DNA from: Phycisphaerae bacterium
GTDB taxonomy: Bacteria; Planctomycetota; Phycisphaerae; Phycisphaerales; SM1A02
Assembly (NCBI GenBank): GCA_018656645.1
Contig: JABHZL010000034.1
Coordinates: 1 to 64,000 of the forward strand
Reading direction: 5' to 3'
Length of the DNA stretch: 64,000 nucleotides
The notes beneath the pieces are model-generated. The model worked only from the letters and a program-made list of their open reading frames with translations. It was not told the origin of the DNA and did no database searches. Within the stretch, counting starts at the first letter, position 1, and the number at the start of each line of letters is the position of its first letter. Positions 1 through 7,607 of this stretch are shown in pieces. The translations under genes were made by a program, and so were the position numbers.

Positions 1-1
1 A

Positions 2-817
2 AGAAAAACGTGGTTGCCAAAACTTGCCAGCGGTGACGCAATTGGTTGTTTTGCGTTGACTGAAGAGCAGGGCGGTTCTGACCTTGCCAATATGCAGACG
101 AAAGCAGTCAAAGAGGGCACCGACTGGGTTATTACAGGGAAAAAGGTGTGGATTACGAATGGTTCTATCGCCGACATTGCCGTTGTTTGGGCAATGACTG
201 AGGATGGGTGCCGTGCTTTTCTTGTTGAGAAGAACGCCAACGGTTTTATGACCAGTGATATTGAAAATAAATATTCGCTGCGCGCCTCAGTGACATCTAA
301 TTTGACGTTCGATGGCGTGAGAGTTTCAGAAGAAATGATGCTGCCGAACATGCAGGGATTGGCAGGGCCACTGAAGTGTTTAACAAACGCGCGGTATGGC
401 ATTGCGTGGGGGGCAATAGGTGCGGCGATTGCGTGCTTTGAAGAGGTATTGACGCACACACAAAAACGCATTCTTTTTGGACAACCGCTTGCTGCAACAC
501 AATCCATACAAATGCGACTTGCAGAAATGAGCAGAAACATTACGACTGCGCAGTTGCTCGTGTTGCATCTTGGCAGAATGAAAGATGCTGGCACGTTGCA
601 CCATGCACAAGTTTCAATAGCGAAGTGGAACAACGTTCGCATGGCACTTGATATTTCTCGAGATGCGAGGGATATGCTTGGTGCTGTTGGGGTGAGTAGT
701 GACCATTGCACTATCCGTCACATGCTGAACCTTGAGACTGTGGTGACCTACGAAGGCACTGAAACTGTCCACAAACTCGTTGTTGGACGTGAACTTACTG
801 GTTTGAACGCTTTCTGA
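2..817 (+). CDS. gcdH: glutaryl-CoA dehydrogenase, 3' part (5' end outside window)
   Basis: This is a flavin-dependent acyl-CoA dehydrogenase that oxidises and decarboxylates glutaryl-CoA to crotonyl-CoA in lysine and tryptophan breakdown. The frame is open to the window edge and reads RKTWLPKLASGDAIGCFALTE, so the N-terminal third is missing. The first in-window start-like codon (TTG at 14) is internal to the family alignment. GcdH-type features seen are the FAD/substrate segment KVWITNGSIADIAVVWA, KYSLRAS, NARYGIAWG, the LFGQPL region, RDMLGAVG, and YEGTETVH with the catalytic-base Glu near the C-terminus. The gene is followed by two hairpins and converges on a minus-strand gene. The subfamily call rests on the NARYGIAWG and YEGT context. 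Confidence 0.9.
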   Translation, partial: RKTWLPKLASGDAIGCFALTEEQGGSDLANMQTKAVKEGTDWVITGKKVWITNGSIADIAVVWAMTEDGCRAFLVEKNANGFMTSDIENKYSLRASVTSNLTFDGVRVSEEMMLPNMQGLAGPLKCLTNARYGIAWGAIGAAIACFEEVLTHTQKRILFGQPLAATQSIQMRLAEMSRNITTAQLLVLHLGRMKDAGTLHHAQVSIAKWNNVRMALDISRDARDMLGAVGVSSDHCTIRHMLNLETVVTYEGTETVHKLVVGRELTGLNAF

Positions 818-827
818 AAAACAATCA

Positions 828-850
828 AAAAGTGTACCCGGTACGCTTTT
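828..850 (+). terminator. hairpin just after gcdH
   Basis: A 10-bp stem (828-837 with 841-850, one T-G wobble) has AAAA at its base and TTTT at its 3' end, 11 bases after the gcdH stop. It looks like a weak intrinsic terminator; the stronger one follows at 898. Confidence 0.5.
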
Positions 851-897
851 GGATGCAGTATTTGTGAATGGCTTTTGGAACTGTCCGTATAAAAGAA

Positions 898-934
898 CAC
901 CGCCGCAGTCAATTGACTGCGGCGGTGCGTTTTT
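898..934. terminator. bidirectional intrinsic terminator between convergent genes
   Basis: A perfect 13-bp GC-rich stem (898-910 with 915-927, loop AATT) is followed by CGTTTTT on the plus strand. The minus strand continues into TTCTTTT. It sits between gcdH (plus) and the PEP-CTERM-like gene (minus), so it probably ends both transcripts. Confidence 0.85.
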
Positions 935-980
935 GCATCGAAATGCGTCAGTGCCGAGGCACTGAGTTTGTCGTTAACGA

Positions 981-1658
981 TTAACGTCGACGACGGCGTC
1001 CAGCTAAACCAGCGAGACCGAGGAGTGCCATAGCACCTGGAGCAGGTACCCATGTTACGCCTAGTTCTTGCCATGTGTCGCCATTTGAGTCTTTGCCTTG
1101 GAGGCTGATTTGACCAATAAGGTCACCGAATGCTTCGCCACCAGCGCCAGCGCCACCAATAACGGTGAATTGCCCGATGAGGACACGTCCACCTTGTTCA
1201 GCACCTTGTGCATCGACAGGAGTTACGAACCATGAACCATTATTAGTTGCAAGTTCGCCGCCACTATTAAATGATGTCCAGTCGATACCAATGTCCAAAA
1301 GTGCATTGTTACCAAAAGGTGTGCCATCTGCATACAACGCGCCAATCGTAACGTATGAATCCCATTCTAGCGATGGAGCTAGTGGGAAGAATGCGCTATT
1401 AATGGCTGTTGAAGTTGGTCCACCAAGAGCGTGTTGGAAGAAACTGCCACCGTTAACTTGGATAGACAAGTCGCCTACCGAGTTGCCGAATACAGCATCA
1501 ATTCTACTTCCAGCATCGAGATCGACATACATGCGTATGGTTTCACCATCGCCCATGTTGCCCATACTATCGAAACTAAATCCTTGAAATGGAGTTGCTT
1601 GAGCCGCACCTGCGAGTGCTATTGCACCCAATGCGCCCAACGTAATTGTTGCTCTCAT
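981..1658 (-). CDS. secreted protein with PEP-CTERM-like sorting tail, paralog 1
   Basis: This is a 225-aa exported protein. It has a signal peptide (MRATITLGALGAIALAG, cut near AQA), a beta-rich middle, and the tail PAPGAMALLGLAGLAGRRRRR. That tail is a PAPGA variant of the PEP-CTERM motif: short hydrophobic helix plus Arg cluster, expected to be processed by an exosortase-like enzyme. The start is placed at the ATG at 1658, which has AGGAG at a good distance, rather than seven codons upstream. Conserved blocks shared with the genes at 2028 and 60806 are LDAVFGN, the FFPLAP region, WDSYVTIGA, and NGSWFVTPVDAQG. The function of this body domain is not known to me. It is a tandem paralog of the next gene and carries a block of 131 identical bases. 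Confidence 0.85.
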   Translation of the reverse strand: MRATITLGALGAIALAGAAQATPFQGFSFDSMGNMGDGETIRMYVDLDAGSRIDAVFGNSVGDLSIQVNGGSFFQHALGGPTSTAINSAFFPLAPSLEWDSYVTIGALYADGTPFGNNALLDIGIDWTSFNSGGELATNNGSWFVTPVDAQGAEQGGRVLIGQFTVIGGAGAGGEAFGDLIGQISLQGKDSNGDTWQELGVTWVPAPGAMALLGLAGLAGRRRRR

Positions 1659-1790
1659 ATCAAAATCTCCTTCTCCCAAGTTTTACTTGGGATAAACAAT
1701 AAAATCCTTTGGCGCTTCAATACGCCGCAGGTTCAATTTTCCTGTGCCTTCTCGTTCGATCTAGCACTGCTTCCAGTAGTAGGGTACCAC
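1659..1790 (-). promoter_or_regulatory. 5' leader of PEP-CTERM-like paralog 1 with motif shared with paralog 2
   Basis: Read on the minus strand, the leader holds GTACC, then 8 nt, GGAAGCAG (complement at 1767-1774), 30 nt, then TTGAACCT (complement at 1729-1736), followed by a GGCG...CGCC hairpin and the AGGAG ribosome site. The same blocks with nearly the same spacing precede the paralog at 2028. The spacing suggests a structured or protein-bound leader, but simple common descent is also possible. The rest of 1791-1949 shows nothing I can assign. Confidence 0.45.
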
Positions 1791-1949
1791 TTATTTCAGG
1801 TGAATCAAGTGCTACTTAGTAAAAATATGGGAGAATTTACGTTTTTTTATGAATTTATCGGACCTCATGACTTGTTCATTACGCTCTATGCCCATTAAAG
1901 TGCGATAAGTAAAATCTTGTATCTTCCTACAATATCTGCGATTACATGC

Positions 1950-1981
1950 AAAAAACACAGCTGCGATCTCTCGCAGCTGTG
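1950..1981 (-). terminator. intrinsic terminator of PEP-CTERM-like paralog 2
   Basis: A perfect 11-bp stem (1956-1966 with 1971-1981, loop TCTC) is followed on the minus strand by six T residues (A run at 1950-1955). It lies 47 bases after the paralog 2 stop, so the two paralogs are separate transcription units. Confidence 0.9.
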
Positions 1982-2027
1982 CAAATCCCTGAATTATGTT
2001 TCATAGAGTCCCGAGGTCAGGAAACTA

Positions 2028-2699
2028 TTATTTTCGTCTTCGTCGGCCGCAGACACCTGCGAGACCAAGAAGTGCAATCGCACCTGGTGCAGGAACCCAT
2101 GTAGCACCGAGTTCTTGGAATGTTACGCCATCAGCGTCTTTACCCTGAATACTTATTTGACCTAGAAGGTCAGTATAGCCATCGCCAGTACCACCAATAA
2201 CGGTGAACTGCCCGATGAGGACACGTCCACCTTGCTCTTCACCTTGTGCATCAACAGGAGTTACGAACCATGAACCATTATCAGTTGCAAGTTCGCCGCC
2301 ACCTTCAAATGATGCCCAGCTGATACCAATGTCAAGTAATGCATTGTTACCAAAAGGTGTGCCATCTGCATACAACGCGCCAATCGTAACGTATGAATCC
2401 CATTCTAGCGATGGAGCTAGTGGGAAGAATGCGCTATTAATGGCTGTTGAAGTTGGTCCACCAAGAGCGTTTTGATAGAAACTCATGCCATTAGTGTCTA
2501 TCGACAAACCACCAACTGAGTTACCAAATACAGCGTCAAGACGTGCACCTGCTTCAAGGTCTACATACATACGGTAAGTTTCGCCATTCCCAGTATTGCC
2601 TAGTGAATCAATGCTGATTCCTTGGAAGGGAGTTGCTTGTGCAGCACCAGCAATTACAAGGCTAAATGCAGCACCTAATACAACGTTTGTTGTTTTCAT
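2028..2699 (-). CDS. secreted protein with PEP-CTERM-like sorting tail, paralog 2
   Basis: This is a 223-aa tandem duplicate of the gene at 981, with the same plan: signal peptide (MKTTNVVLGAAFSLVIAG, cut near AQA), beta-rich body, and tail PAPGAIALLGLAGVCGRRRRK. The start is at the ATG at 2699 because AGGAG lies 8 bases upstream; the longer frame adds a charged stretch that would spoil the signal peptide. The centre of the gene (2340-2470) is identical to 1302-1432 of paralog 1, while both ends have diverged. It is probably a surface or envelope protein; no enzymatic motif is visible. Confidence 0.85.
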   Translation of the reverse strand: MKTTNVVLGAAFSLVIAGAAQATPFQGISIDSLGNTGNGETYRMYVDLEAGARLDAVFGNSVGGLSIDTNGMSFYQNALGGPTSTAINSAFFPLAPSLEWDSYVTIGALYADGTPFGNNALLDIGISWASFEGGGELATDNGSWFVTPVDAQGEEQGGRVLIGQFTVIGGTGDGYTDLLGQISIQGKDADGVTFQELGATWVPAPGAIALLGLAGVCGRRRRK

Positions 2700-2835
2700 T
2701 TCAGATCTCCTTTTCTCCGCTTCTGCGAAGAAGTACAATAATTCTTTGGTACGAATGTACCACCGAGGTTCAAGTCCTCTTGCGAGAGTGAACTATTCAC
2801 TCTTCGCTGCTTCCGATGTGAAGGTACTCCTCGAA
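2700..2835 (-). promoter_or_regulatory. 5' leader of PEP-CTERM-like paralog 2
   Basis: Minus-strand order: GTACC (complement 2823-2827), 8 nt, GGAAGCAG (2807-2814), a perfect hairpin GAGTGAA-TAG-TTCACTC, TTGAACCT (2766-2773), then a GGTAC-ATTC-GTACC hairpin and the ribosome site. The blocks and spacing match the leader of paralog 1 although the bases between them differ. 2836-2946 shows nothing clear. Confidence 0.45.
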
Positions 2836-2946
2836 AAGGGATATGCAAATGCAAGGGGGCGAATTTGATAGGTTTTCTATGCAGTTTTTGGTTAGCGGAC
2901 CATGACCACATTGGCGCTTTGTGAGCGTGTTGTAGATGGGTAACTT

Positions 2947-3399
2947 CTACTCTTTGTGCAGGGCACCTTTGCTCCACGAAAGAATGGTTTCAACATCTTT
3001 TGACATCATTTCAGAATCTAGGTGGAGAGGAACATAAAACCAAAGCGGCATTTCGCCTTCTTCGACTTCTTCGCCACACTCTTTACGCTTGTGGTTTTGT
3101 TTCTTGGTGCTGTAACTCGACCATTGTGAAAAGTTGATTTCTTCTCTTCCCAAGCGTACATCACGAGAGATCAACCAAGATGCAGGGGCAATGTAGGAAT
3201 ACCATGGCCAAACTGTTTCGTTGGAGTGGCAGTCATAGCAAGATTGACGCAGAATTGCCATGACTTCTTCTGGCGCCTCAATCTCGCCAGTAACTGGAGG
3301 ATTAGTATGATCAACTGGGAATATAACGCTGAGGAGTCCAAAGAGCACTCCAACAATGATAACTATTCGCCATTTAGTTTGGGCTTTCATTTTTCTCAT
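2947..3399 (-). CDS. haem-binding domain protein, membrane anchored (CxxCH)
   Basis: This is a 150-aa protein with one N-terminal membrane helix (WRIVIIVGVLFGLLSVIF) and a single c-type haem site, SCYDCHSNETVWPWYS. It matches the family usually named haem-binding domain (Haem_bd): NPPVTGEI precedes the site, and APASWLISRDV and INFSQW follow. The role is probably periplasmic electron transfer or sensing; the partner is not in the window. The start is taken at 3399, where ATG overlaps the stop of the upstream acetyltransferase (ATGA), which points to coupled translation. An ATG at 3390 is also possible. Confidence 0.8.
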   Translation of the reverse strand: MRKMKAQTKWRIVIIVGVLFGLLSVIFPVDHTNPPVTGEIEAPEEVMAILRQSCYDCHSNETVWPWYSYIAPASWLISRDVRLGREEINFSQWSSYSTKKQNHKRKECGEEVEEGEMPLWFYVPLHLDSEMMSKDVETILSWSKGALHKE

Positions 3400-3857
3400 A
3401 CAAGGGACTTTACCAAAAGTAGGCATGGGTTTGTTTCATCCCAGAGCGTTGGAAAGACTTCGAGGGGCGTGAAGCCCACACCGATATAAAATTTGCGTGT
3501 TTTGGCATATGCTTCGTCTGAGCTATCTGCTGAAATCGTTTTGACTTGTAAAAATTTTATACCTTCTTTTTTAAGATGGGTCTCAAGGGCGGCAACTAAT
3601 TGCCTACCTACTCCAGTTCGATGGTATTTTGGCAAGACGCCTAAACAGTGCATTTCTGCAGTTTCTGGAAAGTGTTTGCGGATGGTGATAAATCCAACAA
3701 CATCATCGCCATCTTTGGCAAGCACTGAGGGCATTGTGCCAGCGTCTTTGATGTATTGCAAAGTTGATTTCTCGATCCCAAACCACTCTGGCAACGCACG
3801 AAGTATTTTTTCGACATGAGCTCCCGAACCGCTTTGTTGAATGATAAACCGCATCAC
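3396..3857 (-). CDS. GNAT family N-acetyltransferase
   Basis: This is a 153-aa protein of the GNAT fold. The acetyl-CoA site is HRTGVGRQLV (Q/R-x-x-G-x-G/A form), preceded by beta-4 MHCLGVLPKY and followed by FYIGVGFTPLE, the usual C-terminal strand. The substrate cannot be told from sequence. GTG at 3857 directly follows the ychF stop; ATG at 3854 is the next codon and equally likely. It lies between ychF and the haem-binding gene in a tight minus-strand set. Confidence 0.85.
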   Translation of the reverse strand: MMRFIIQQSGSGAHVEKILRALPEWFGIEKSTLQYIKDAGTMPSVLAKDGDDVVGFITIRKHFPETAEMHCLGVLPKYHRTGVGRQLVAALETHLKKEGIKFLQVKTISADSSDEAYAKTRKFYIGVGFTPLEVFPTLWDETNPCLLLVKSLV

Positions 3858-4898
3858 TTACACATTAAACAGGAAATTCACGACATCGCCATCTTGCATC
3901 GTATAGTTCTTGCCTTCGCTGCGTAGTTTTCCAGCCTCTTTGATTGCTTTTTCAGAAGAGAGTGAGAAAAGGTCATCGACGTGGTAACACTCTGCGCGGA
4001 TAAAACCGCGTTCGATGTCACTGTGAATAACACCAGCTGCTTGCGGGGCAGGGGCTTCTTTTGGAATTGGCCACGCGCGCACTTCTTTTTCACCCGCTGT
4101 GTAGAACGTGCTTAGTCCCAGCAGAGTATTGAGCGCGCGAGCAAGTGGGCCGACCGCTGGCTCAACAAGACCCATAGATTCAAGCATGTCTGATTGGTCA
4201 TTTTTGTCAAGTTCCGAAATTTCTGATTCAAGAGTTGCACAGACCACAACACTTTCACCCCCGTTTTTTTGTGCGTATGATGTAACGTAGTTGGCAGCAT
4301 TAGAATCACCACTGACATCATCTTCAGAAACATTTGCTACGTACAACATAGGCTTTGCAGTCATGATGCCATAACTTTTAAGTATTGCTCGATCGCTTTC
4401 ATCCCATTCGCCCTCACGGGCAGGCTTTTCTTCTTCAAGGAGTGCATTGACACGCGATAACACATCGACCCGTTTTTGCGATTCTTTATCACCATGTTTC
4501 GCAGTTCGCTCTGCTTTATCGATTGCGCCTTCTACAACGACCATATCAGCAACGATGAGTTCACTATTCATTGAATCAATATCCGACTCTGGATTTCCAT
4601 CGTCGAAGCATTTTACGACGTGGCAAAGGGCATCAACATTTCGAATATGCGCAAGAACAGCATTGAGATTAGACCCACCAGAAGGCACGCCCGGAAGGTC
4701 AACGACTTGGAGTGTTGCAGGAATGACTTTTTGTGCCACGATAAACTCAGTTATCTTTGCAAGTCGAGGGTCCGGTATAGGAGCAATTCCCATGTTCGGT
4801 TTCATGCTTCCTATTTGCACAGCGACGCTATGAGCGGTCAGCGCAGTAAATAACGTTGTTTTGCCTACGCCTTGTAATCCAATAATTCCACATTCCAT
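3858..4898 (-). CDS. ychF: redox-regulated P-loop NTPase YchF (OLA1 family)
   Basis: YchF is a 346-aa Obg-like ATPase that binds ribosomes and is tied to stress responses. The P-loop is GLQGVGKTTLF near residue 10, the switch region is DLPGVPSGGSNLN, and the C-terminal TGS-like domain ends ...SEGKNYTMQDGDVVNFLFNV. The start is fixed at 4898 by AGGAG about 10 bases upstream and by the usual MECGIIGLQ N-terminus; the open frame continues 70 codons further upstream without family similarity. It is slightly shorter than the usual length of about 363 aa. It leads a tight set with the GNAT and haem-binding genes. Confidence 0.95.
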   Translation of the reverse strand: MECGIIGLQGVGKTTLFTALTAHSVAVQIGSMKPNMGIAPIPDPRLAKITEFIVAQKVIPATLQVVDLPGVPSGGSNLNAVLAHIRNVDALCHVVKCFDDGNPESDIDSMNSELIVADMVVVEGAIDKAERTAKHGDKESQKRVDVLSRVNALLEEEKPAREGEWDESDRAILKSYGIMTAKPMLYVANVSEDDVSGDSNAANYVTSYAQKNGGESVVVCATLESEISELDKNDQSDMLESMGLVEPAVGPLARALNTLLGLSTFYTAGEKEVRAWPIPKEAPAPQAAGVIHSDIERGFIRAECYHVDDLFSLSSEKAIKEAGKLRSEGKNYTMQDGDVVNFLFNV

Positions 4899-5083
4899 AC
4901 CGTTAAATCTCCTAAGAATCGCGAAATTGTACTCGACTAAGGCATTGGACGAACTAACCACATGTTTTGTACTCGGTCCGTACCCAACATCGTAACCGGT
5001 ACGCTTCACAGCACCAATAAGGGTGCCTAGTACGGTCCAAGATCGGTCATTCAGCCCCGGGTCAATGGGGCTATAGTGGGAGT

Positions 5084-7192
5084 ATGTATATATGTATGGC
5101 GATAGCATTGATGTTAGGTGGATCTGATTTTCAAAAGCAATTTGATATTGCAGGAGAAAATCGCCTTGAAATTGAAGAGGCGATCCGAGAAGTGCCTGAT
5201 ACTCAAAAGGCAGGGATGGAATGGCTCATCACCCACATGCCCGAGGAAGATTTGAAAACACTTACTGGCGAGTTTTTATTAGAGAATTGTGATCTTGCTT
5301 ACGAATCATGGAATCAAGCCCCATGGAAAGAACAAATTTCTGAAGAAGTGTTTTTCGATTGCATTTTGCCCTATGCCAACATAAATGAACGCAGAGATAA
5401 TTGGCGAGGAGATTTTCGCAAGAAGTTTTCACAGATTGTCGCAGGGGCAACAACTCCAACCGAAGCAACGATATTACTCAACAAGAATCTATATGACATG
5501 GTGGATGTGCATTACTCCACCGAACGTCCAAAAGCAGATCAGTCTCCGTACGAAAGTATTGAAGCAGGAATGGCTTCGTGTACTGGCTTGAGCATTCTTT
5601 TGATTGATGCGTGCAGAAGTGTAGGCGTTCCTGCGCGTTTTACAGGTACACCACTTTGGTACAACGAAAGCGGTAATCATTCATGGATTGAATTTTGGGA
5701 CGAGGGGTGGCACTATACAGAAGCAGATACAGACAAGGTCGATTCTGCTTGGTTTGATAACTCTGCTGCAAGAGCAACAAAGGGGCATCCTAAACATGCT
5801 ATCTTTGCTGTGACGTGGAAAAAGGGGGAGAAACACTTCCCACTTGTTTGGTTACCCGAAGTTGAAACGTATGGTGCAGTTGATGTGACTGATAGGTACA
5901 CCAAAGAACAAGAAACGGTTTTGGTTCCAATTCGTATACGGGCGTTGAATAAAGAAGATGAACGACAAGCAAGACATGTCGTTGTTTCCAATAGCAAAGG
6001 TGAGCTCATGCTTGAAGGAAGCACGAAAGATGAAAGTGCTGATGCAAATGACCATTTGACGTTTATGCTTCCAAAAGGAGAAACGTTTTCTTTTCACTGC
6101 AAGAACGATGTAATTGAACAATTTATCACCTCTGAGGTCGTGCTTGATCTGAATACTGAAAGATTTACAGATCGCGCTGCGGCATTTTATGCCTCTCAAT
6201 TATGGGCACAACGCGAGGTTGAGTTAGAAGACAATGTAATTGAACATGATGGAAAAGCAATGCCTTTTTGGTCTACAACTTTTGGCGATGCACCTTTTGG
6301 AGAAAAATCACTTTGGATTTCCATGCACGGTGGAGGAGGCGCGCCTGCTGAAGTAAATACGAAACAGTGGGAAAATCAAAAAAAACTCTATACCCTCGAA
6401 GAAGGAGTGTACGTTGTACCTCGCGCTCCAACAGATACTTGGAACATGTGGCATCAAGCTCATATTGATCCAATGTTTGATCAACTCATTCAACACATGA
6501 TCAAGCAGAAAGGCGTTGATCCAAACAAGGTGTATATCGTTGGGTACAGTGCAGGCGGTGACGGTGTTTATCAACTTGCACCACGTATTGCAGACAGATT
6601 CGCAGCTGCAGGAATGATGGCCGGCCACCCGAACGAAACGTCACCAGAAGGTCTTCGAAATATCGGATTTGCATTACATGTTGGTGAAGAAGATGCTGCA
6701 TATGATCGAAATACCATTGCGGTAACGTGGGGAGAGAAACTCGATGTCCTACACCAAGAAAATCCAGCAGGATATGCACACCAAGTCGTTGTTCATAAAG
6801 GAAAAGGGCATTGGATGGACCGCCAGGAATCAGCCGCCTTGCCTTGGATGGCGACATTCACACGTAACCCCTATCCGAACAAGGTGACATGGATTCAGGA
6901 TGATGTATTGCACAAACAGTTTTATTGGCTTGGTGTTGATGATCCAGAAGCAAGAACAAAAATTGTCGCATCAATTGATGGCCAAGTAATCACAATTCAC
7001 GAAACTGATGTTAAGAAGATGACTGTGTACTTGAATGATAAGTTGGTAAGTCTCGATGGGCCTATCATTGTGCAATATAAAGATCGCATCATTACAAAAG
7101 TAAAACTAATTCGAAATCGAGATATAATTCAAAAGACACTTCGTGACCCAAAGAATTACTACACGGCCTCGTATACTTTTGAATTACCTTAA
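5084..7192 (+). CDS. transglutaminase-like / alpha-beta hydrolase fusion protein
   Basis: This is a 702-aa two-domain protein. Residues about 100-230 form a transglutaminase-like (cysteine protease fold) domain with Cys166 in MASCTGLS, His199 in GNHSWIEF and Asp215 or Asp217. After a linker, residues about 395-610 form an alpha/beta hydrolase: ISMHGGGGAPA (oxyanion), Ser489 in VGYSAGGDG and His576 in KGKGHWMD. The first residues (MAIALMLGGS) may be a short signal sequence, so it may act in the periplasm on peptides, but that is inference. ATG at 5084 and 5096 are both possible; TATAGT at 5072-5077 would make the mRNA almost leaderless. It overlaps the next gene. Confidence 0.75.
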   Translation: MYICMAIALMLGGSDFQKQFDIAGENRLEIEEAIREVPDTQKAGMEWLITHMPEEDLKTLTGEFLLENCDLAYESWNQAPWKEQISEEVFFDCILPYANINERRDNWRGDFRKKFSQIVAGATTPTEATILLNKNLYDMVDVHYSTERPKADQSPYESIEAGMASCTGLSILLIDACRSVGVPARFTGTPLWYNESGNHSWIEFWDEGWHYTEADTDKVDSAWFDNSAARATKGHPKHAIFAVTWKKGEKHFPLVWLPEVETYGAVDVTDRYTKEQETVLVPIRIRALNKEDERQARHVVVSNSKGELMLEGSTKDESADANDHLTFMLPKGETFSFHCKNDVIEQFITSEVVLDLNTERFTDRAAAFYASQLWAQREVELEDNVIEHDGKAMPFWSTTFGDAPFGEKSLWISMHGGGGAPAEVNTKQWENQKKLYTLEEGVYVVPRAPTDTWNMWHQAHIDPMFDQLIQHMIKQKGVDPNKVYIVGYSAGGDGVYQLAPRIADRFAAAGMMAGHPNETSPEGLRNIGFALHVGEEDAAYDRNTIAVTWGEKLDVLHQENPAGYAHQVVVHKGKGHWMDRQESAALPWMATFTRNPYPNKVTWIQDDVLHKQFYWLGVDDPEARTKIVASIDGQVITIHETDVKKMTVYLNDKLVSLDGPIIVQYKDRIITKVKLIRNRDIIQKTLRDPKNYYTASYTFELP

Positions 7193-7607
7193 TTTCAAAC
7201 CTGCTTCATCACATAAAACACAGTTATTGATTGCTGCATTGATGTGGACACTTGTCGGATTTGGCTTGTTAGGTTTTGGGTTGAAGTGGTTGCTTCAATC
7301 AAGAACAGAATGGGTATTTTTATTACTGCTTGGCGTTTTACTTATTGGGGTCACAAAAGGCGTATTTATGTTACGTAAATCTGCCTTGCGTGCTATCAAT
7401 CGAATCAAAAACCGCGGTGATGGCACTTGTGTCTTCGGAGTATTTTCATTATGGCAATGGATGTTGGTTGGAGTCATGATTACAGGTGGTCGCTTGTTAC
7501 GAATGAGTGGCTTGCCTGATGAAATTTTAGGAACCCTCTACGCAGCAATTGGTATCGCGCTGTTCATTGGATCAGTTGCTACTTGGTCTGCGTGGCGTCA
7601 CTCGTGA
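7179..7607 (+). CDS. small multi-pass membrane protein, unknown function
   Basis: This is about 142 aa, with four predicted membrane helices: LLIAALMWTLVGFGLLGFG, WVFLLLLGVLLIGVTKGVF, LWQWMLVGVMITGGRLL, and ILGTLYAAIGIALFIGS. I do not recognise the family. The start is uncertain: GTG at 7143 lies inside the previous gene, and TTG at 7179 gives a short basic N-terminus before helix 1. No ribosome site helps. It follows the transglutaminase/hydrolase gene with overlap, so the two probably act together. Its 3' end overlaps the convergent secretin frame by 10 bases. Confidence 0.6.
   Translation: MNYLNFKPASSHKTQLLIAALMWTLVGFGLLGFGLKWLLQSRTEWVFLLLLGVLLIGVTKGVFMLRKSALRAINRIKNRGDGTCVFGVFSLWQWMLVGVMITGGRLLRMSGLPDEILGTLYAAIGIALFIGSVATWSAWRHS

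Noticed and set aside
14-16. TTG at 14 as the real start of gcdH
   Set aside because: The frame is open to the edge and the residues before it match the family, so it is internal.
748-1074. Minus-strand frame across the gcdH 3' end
   Set aside because: It runs through the strong terminator and overlaps two better-supported genes; a shadow frame.
1767-1774. GGAAGCAG in the PEP-CTERM leaders as part of SRP RNA
   Set aside because: The flanking SRP helix 8 sequences are missing; only the short motif is shared.
4899-5108. Upstream extension of the ychF frame (70 codons)
   Set aside because: No similarity to YchF, and a good ribosome site fits ATG 4898; the extension is accidental open frame.
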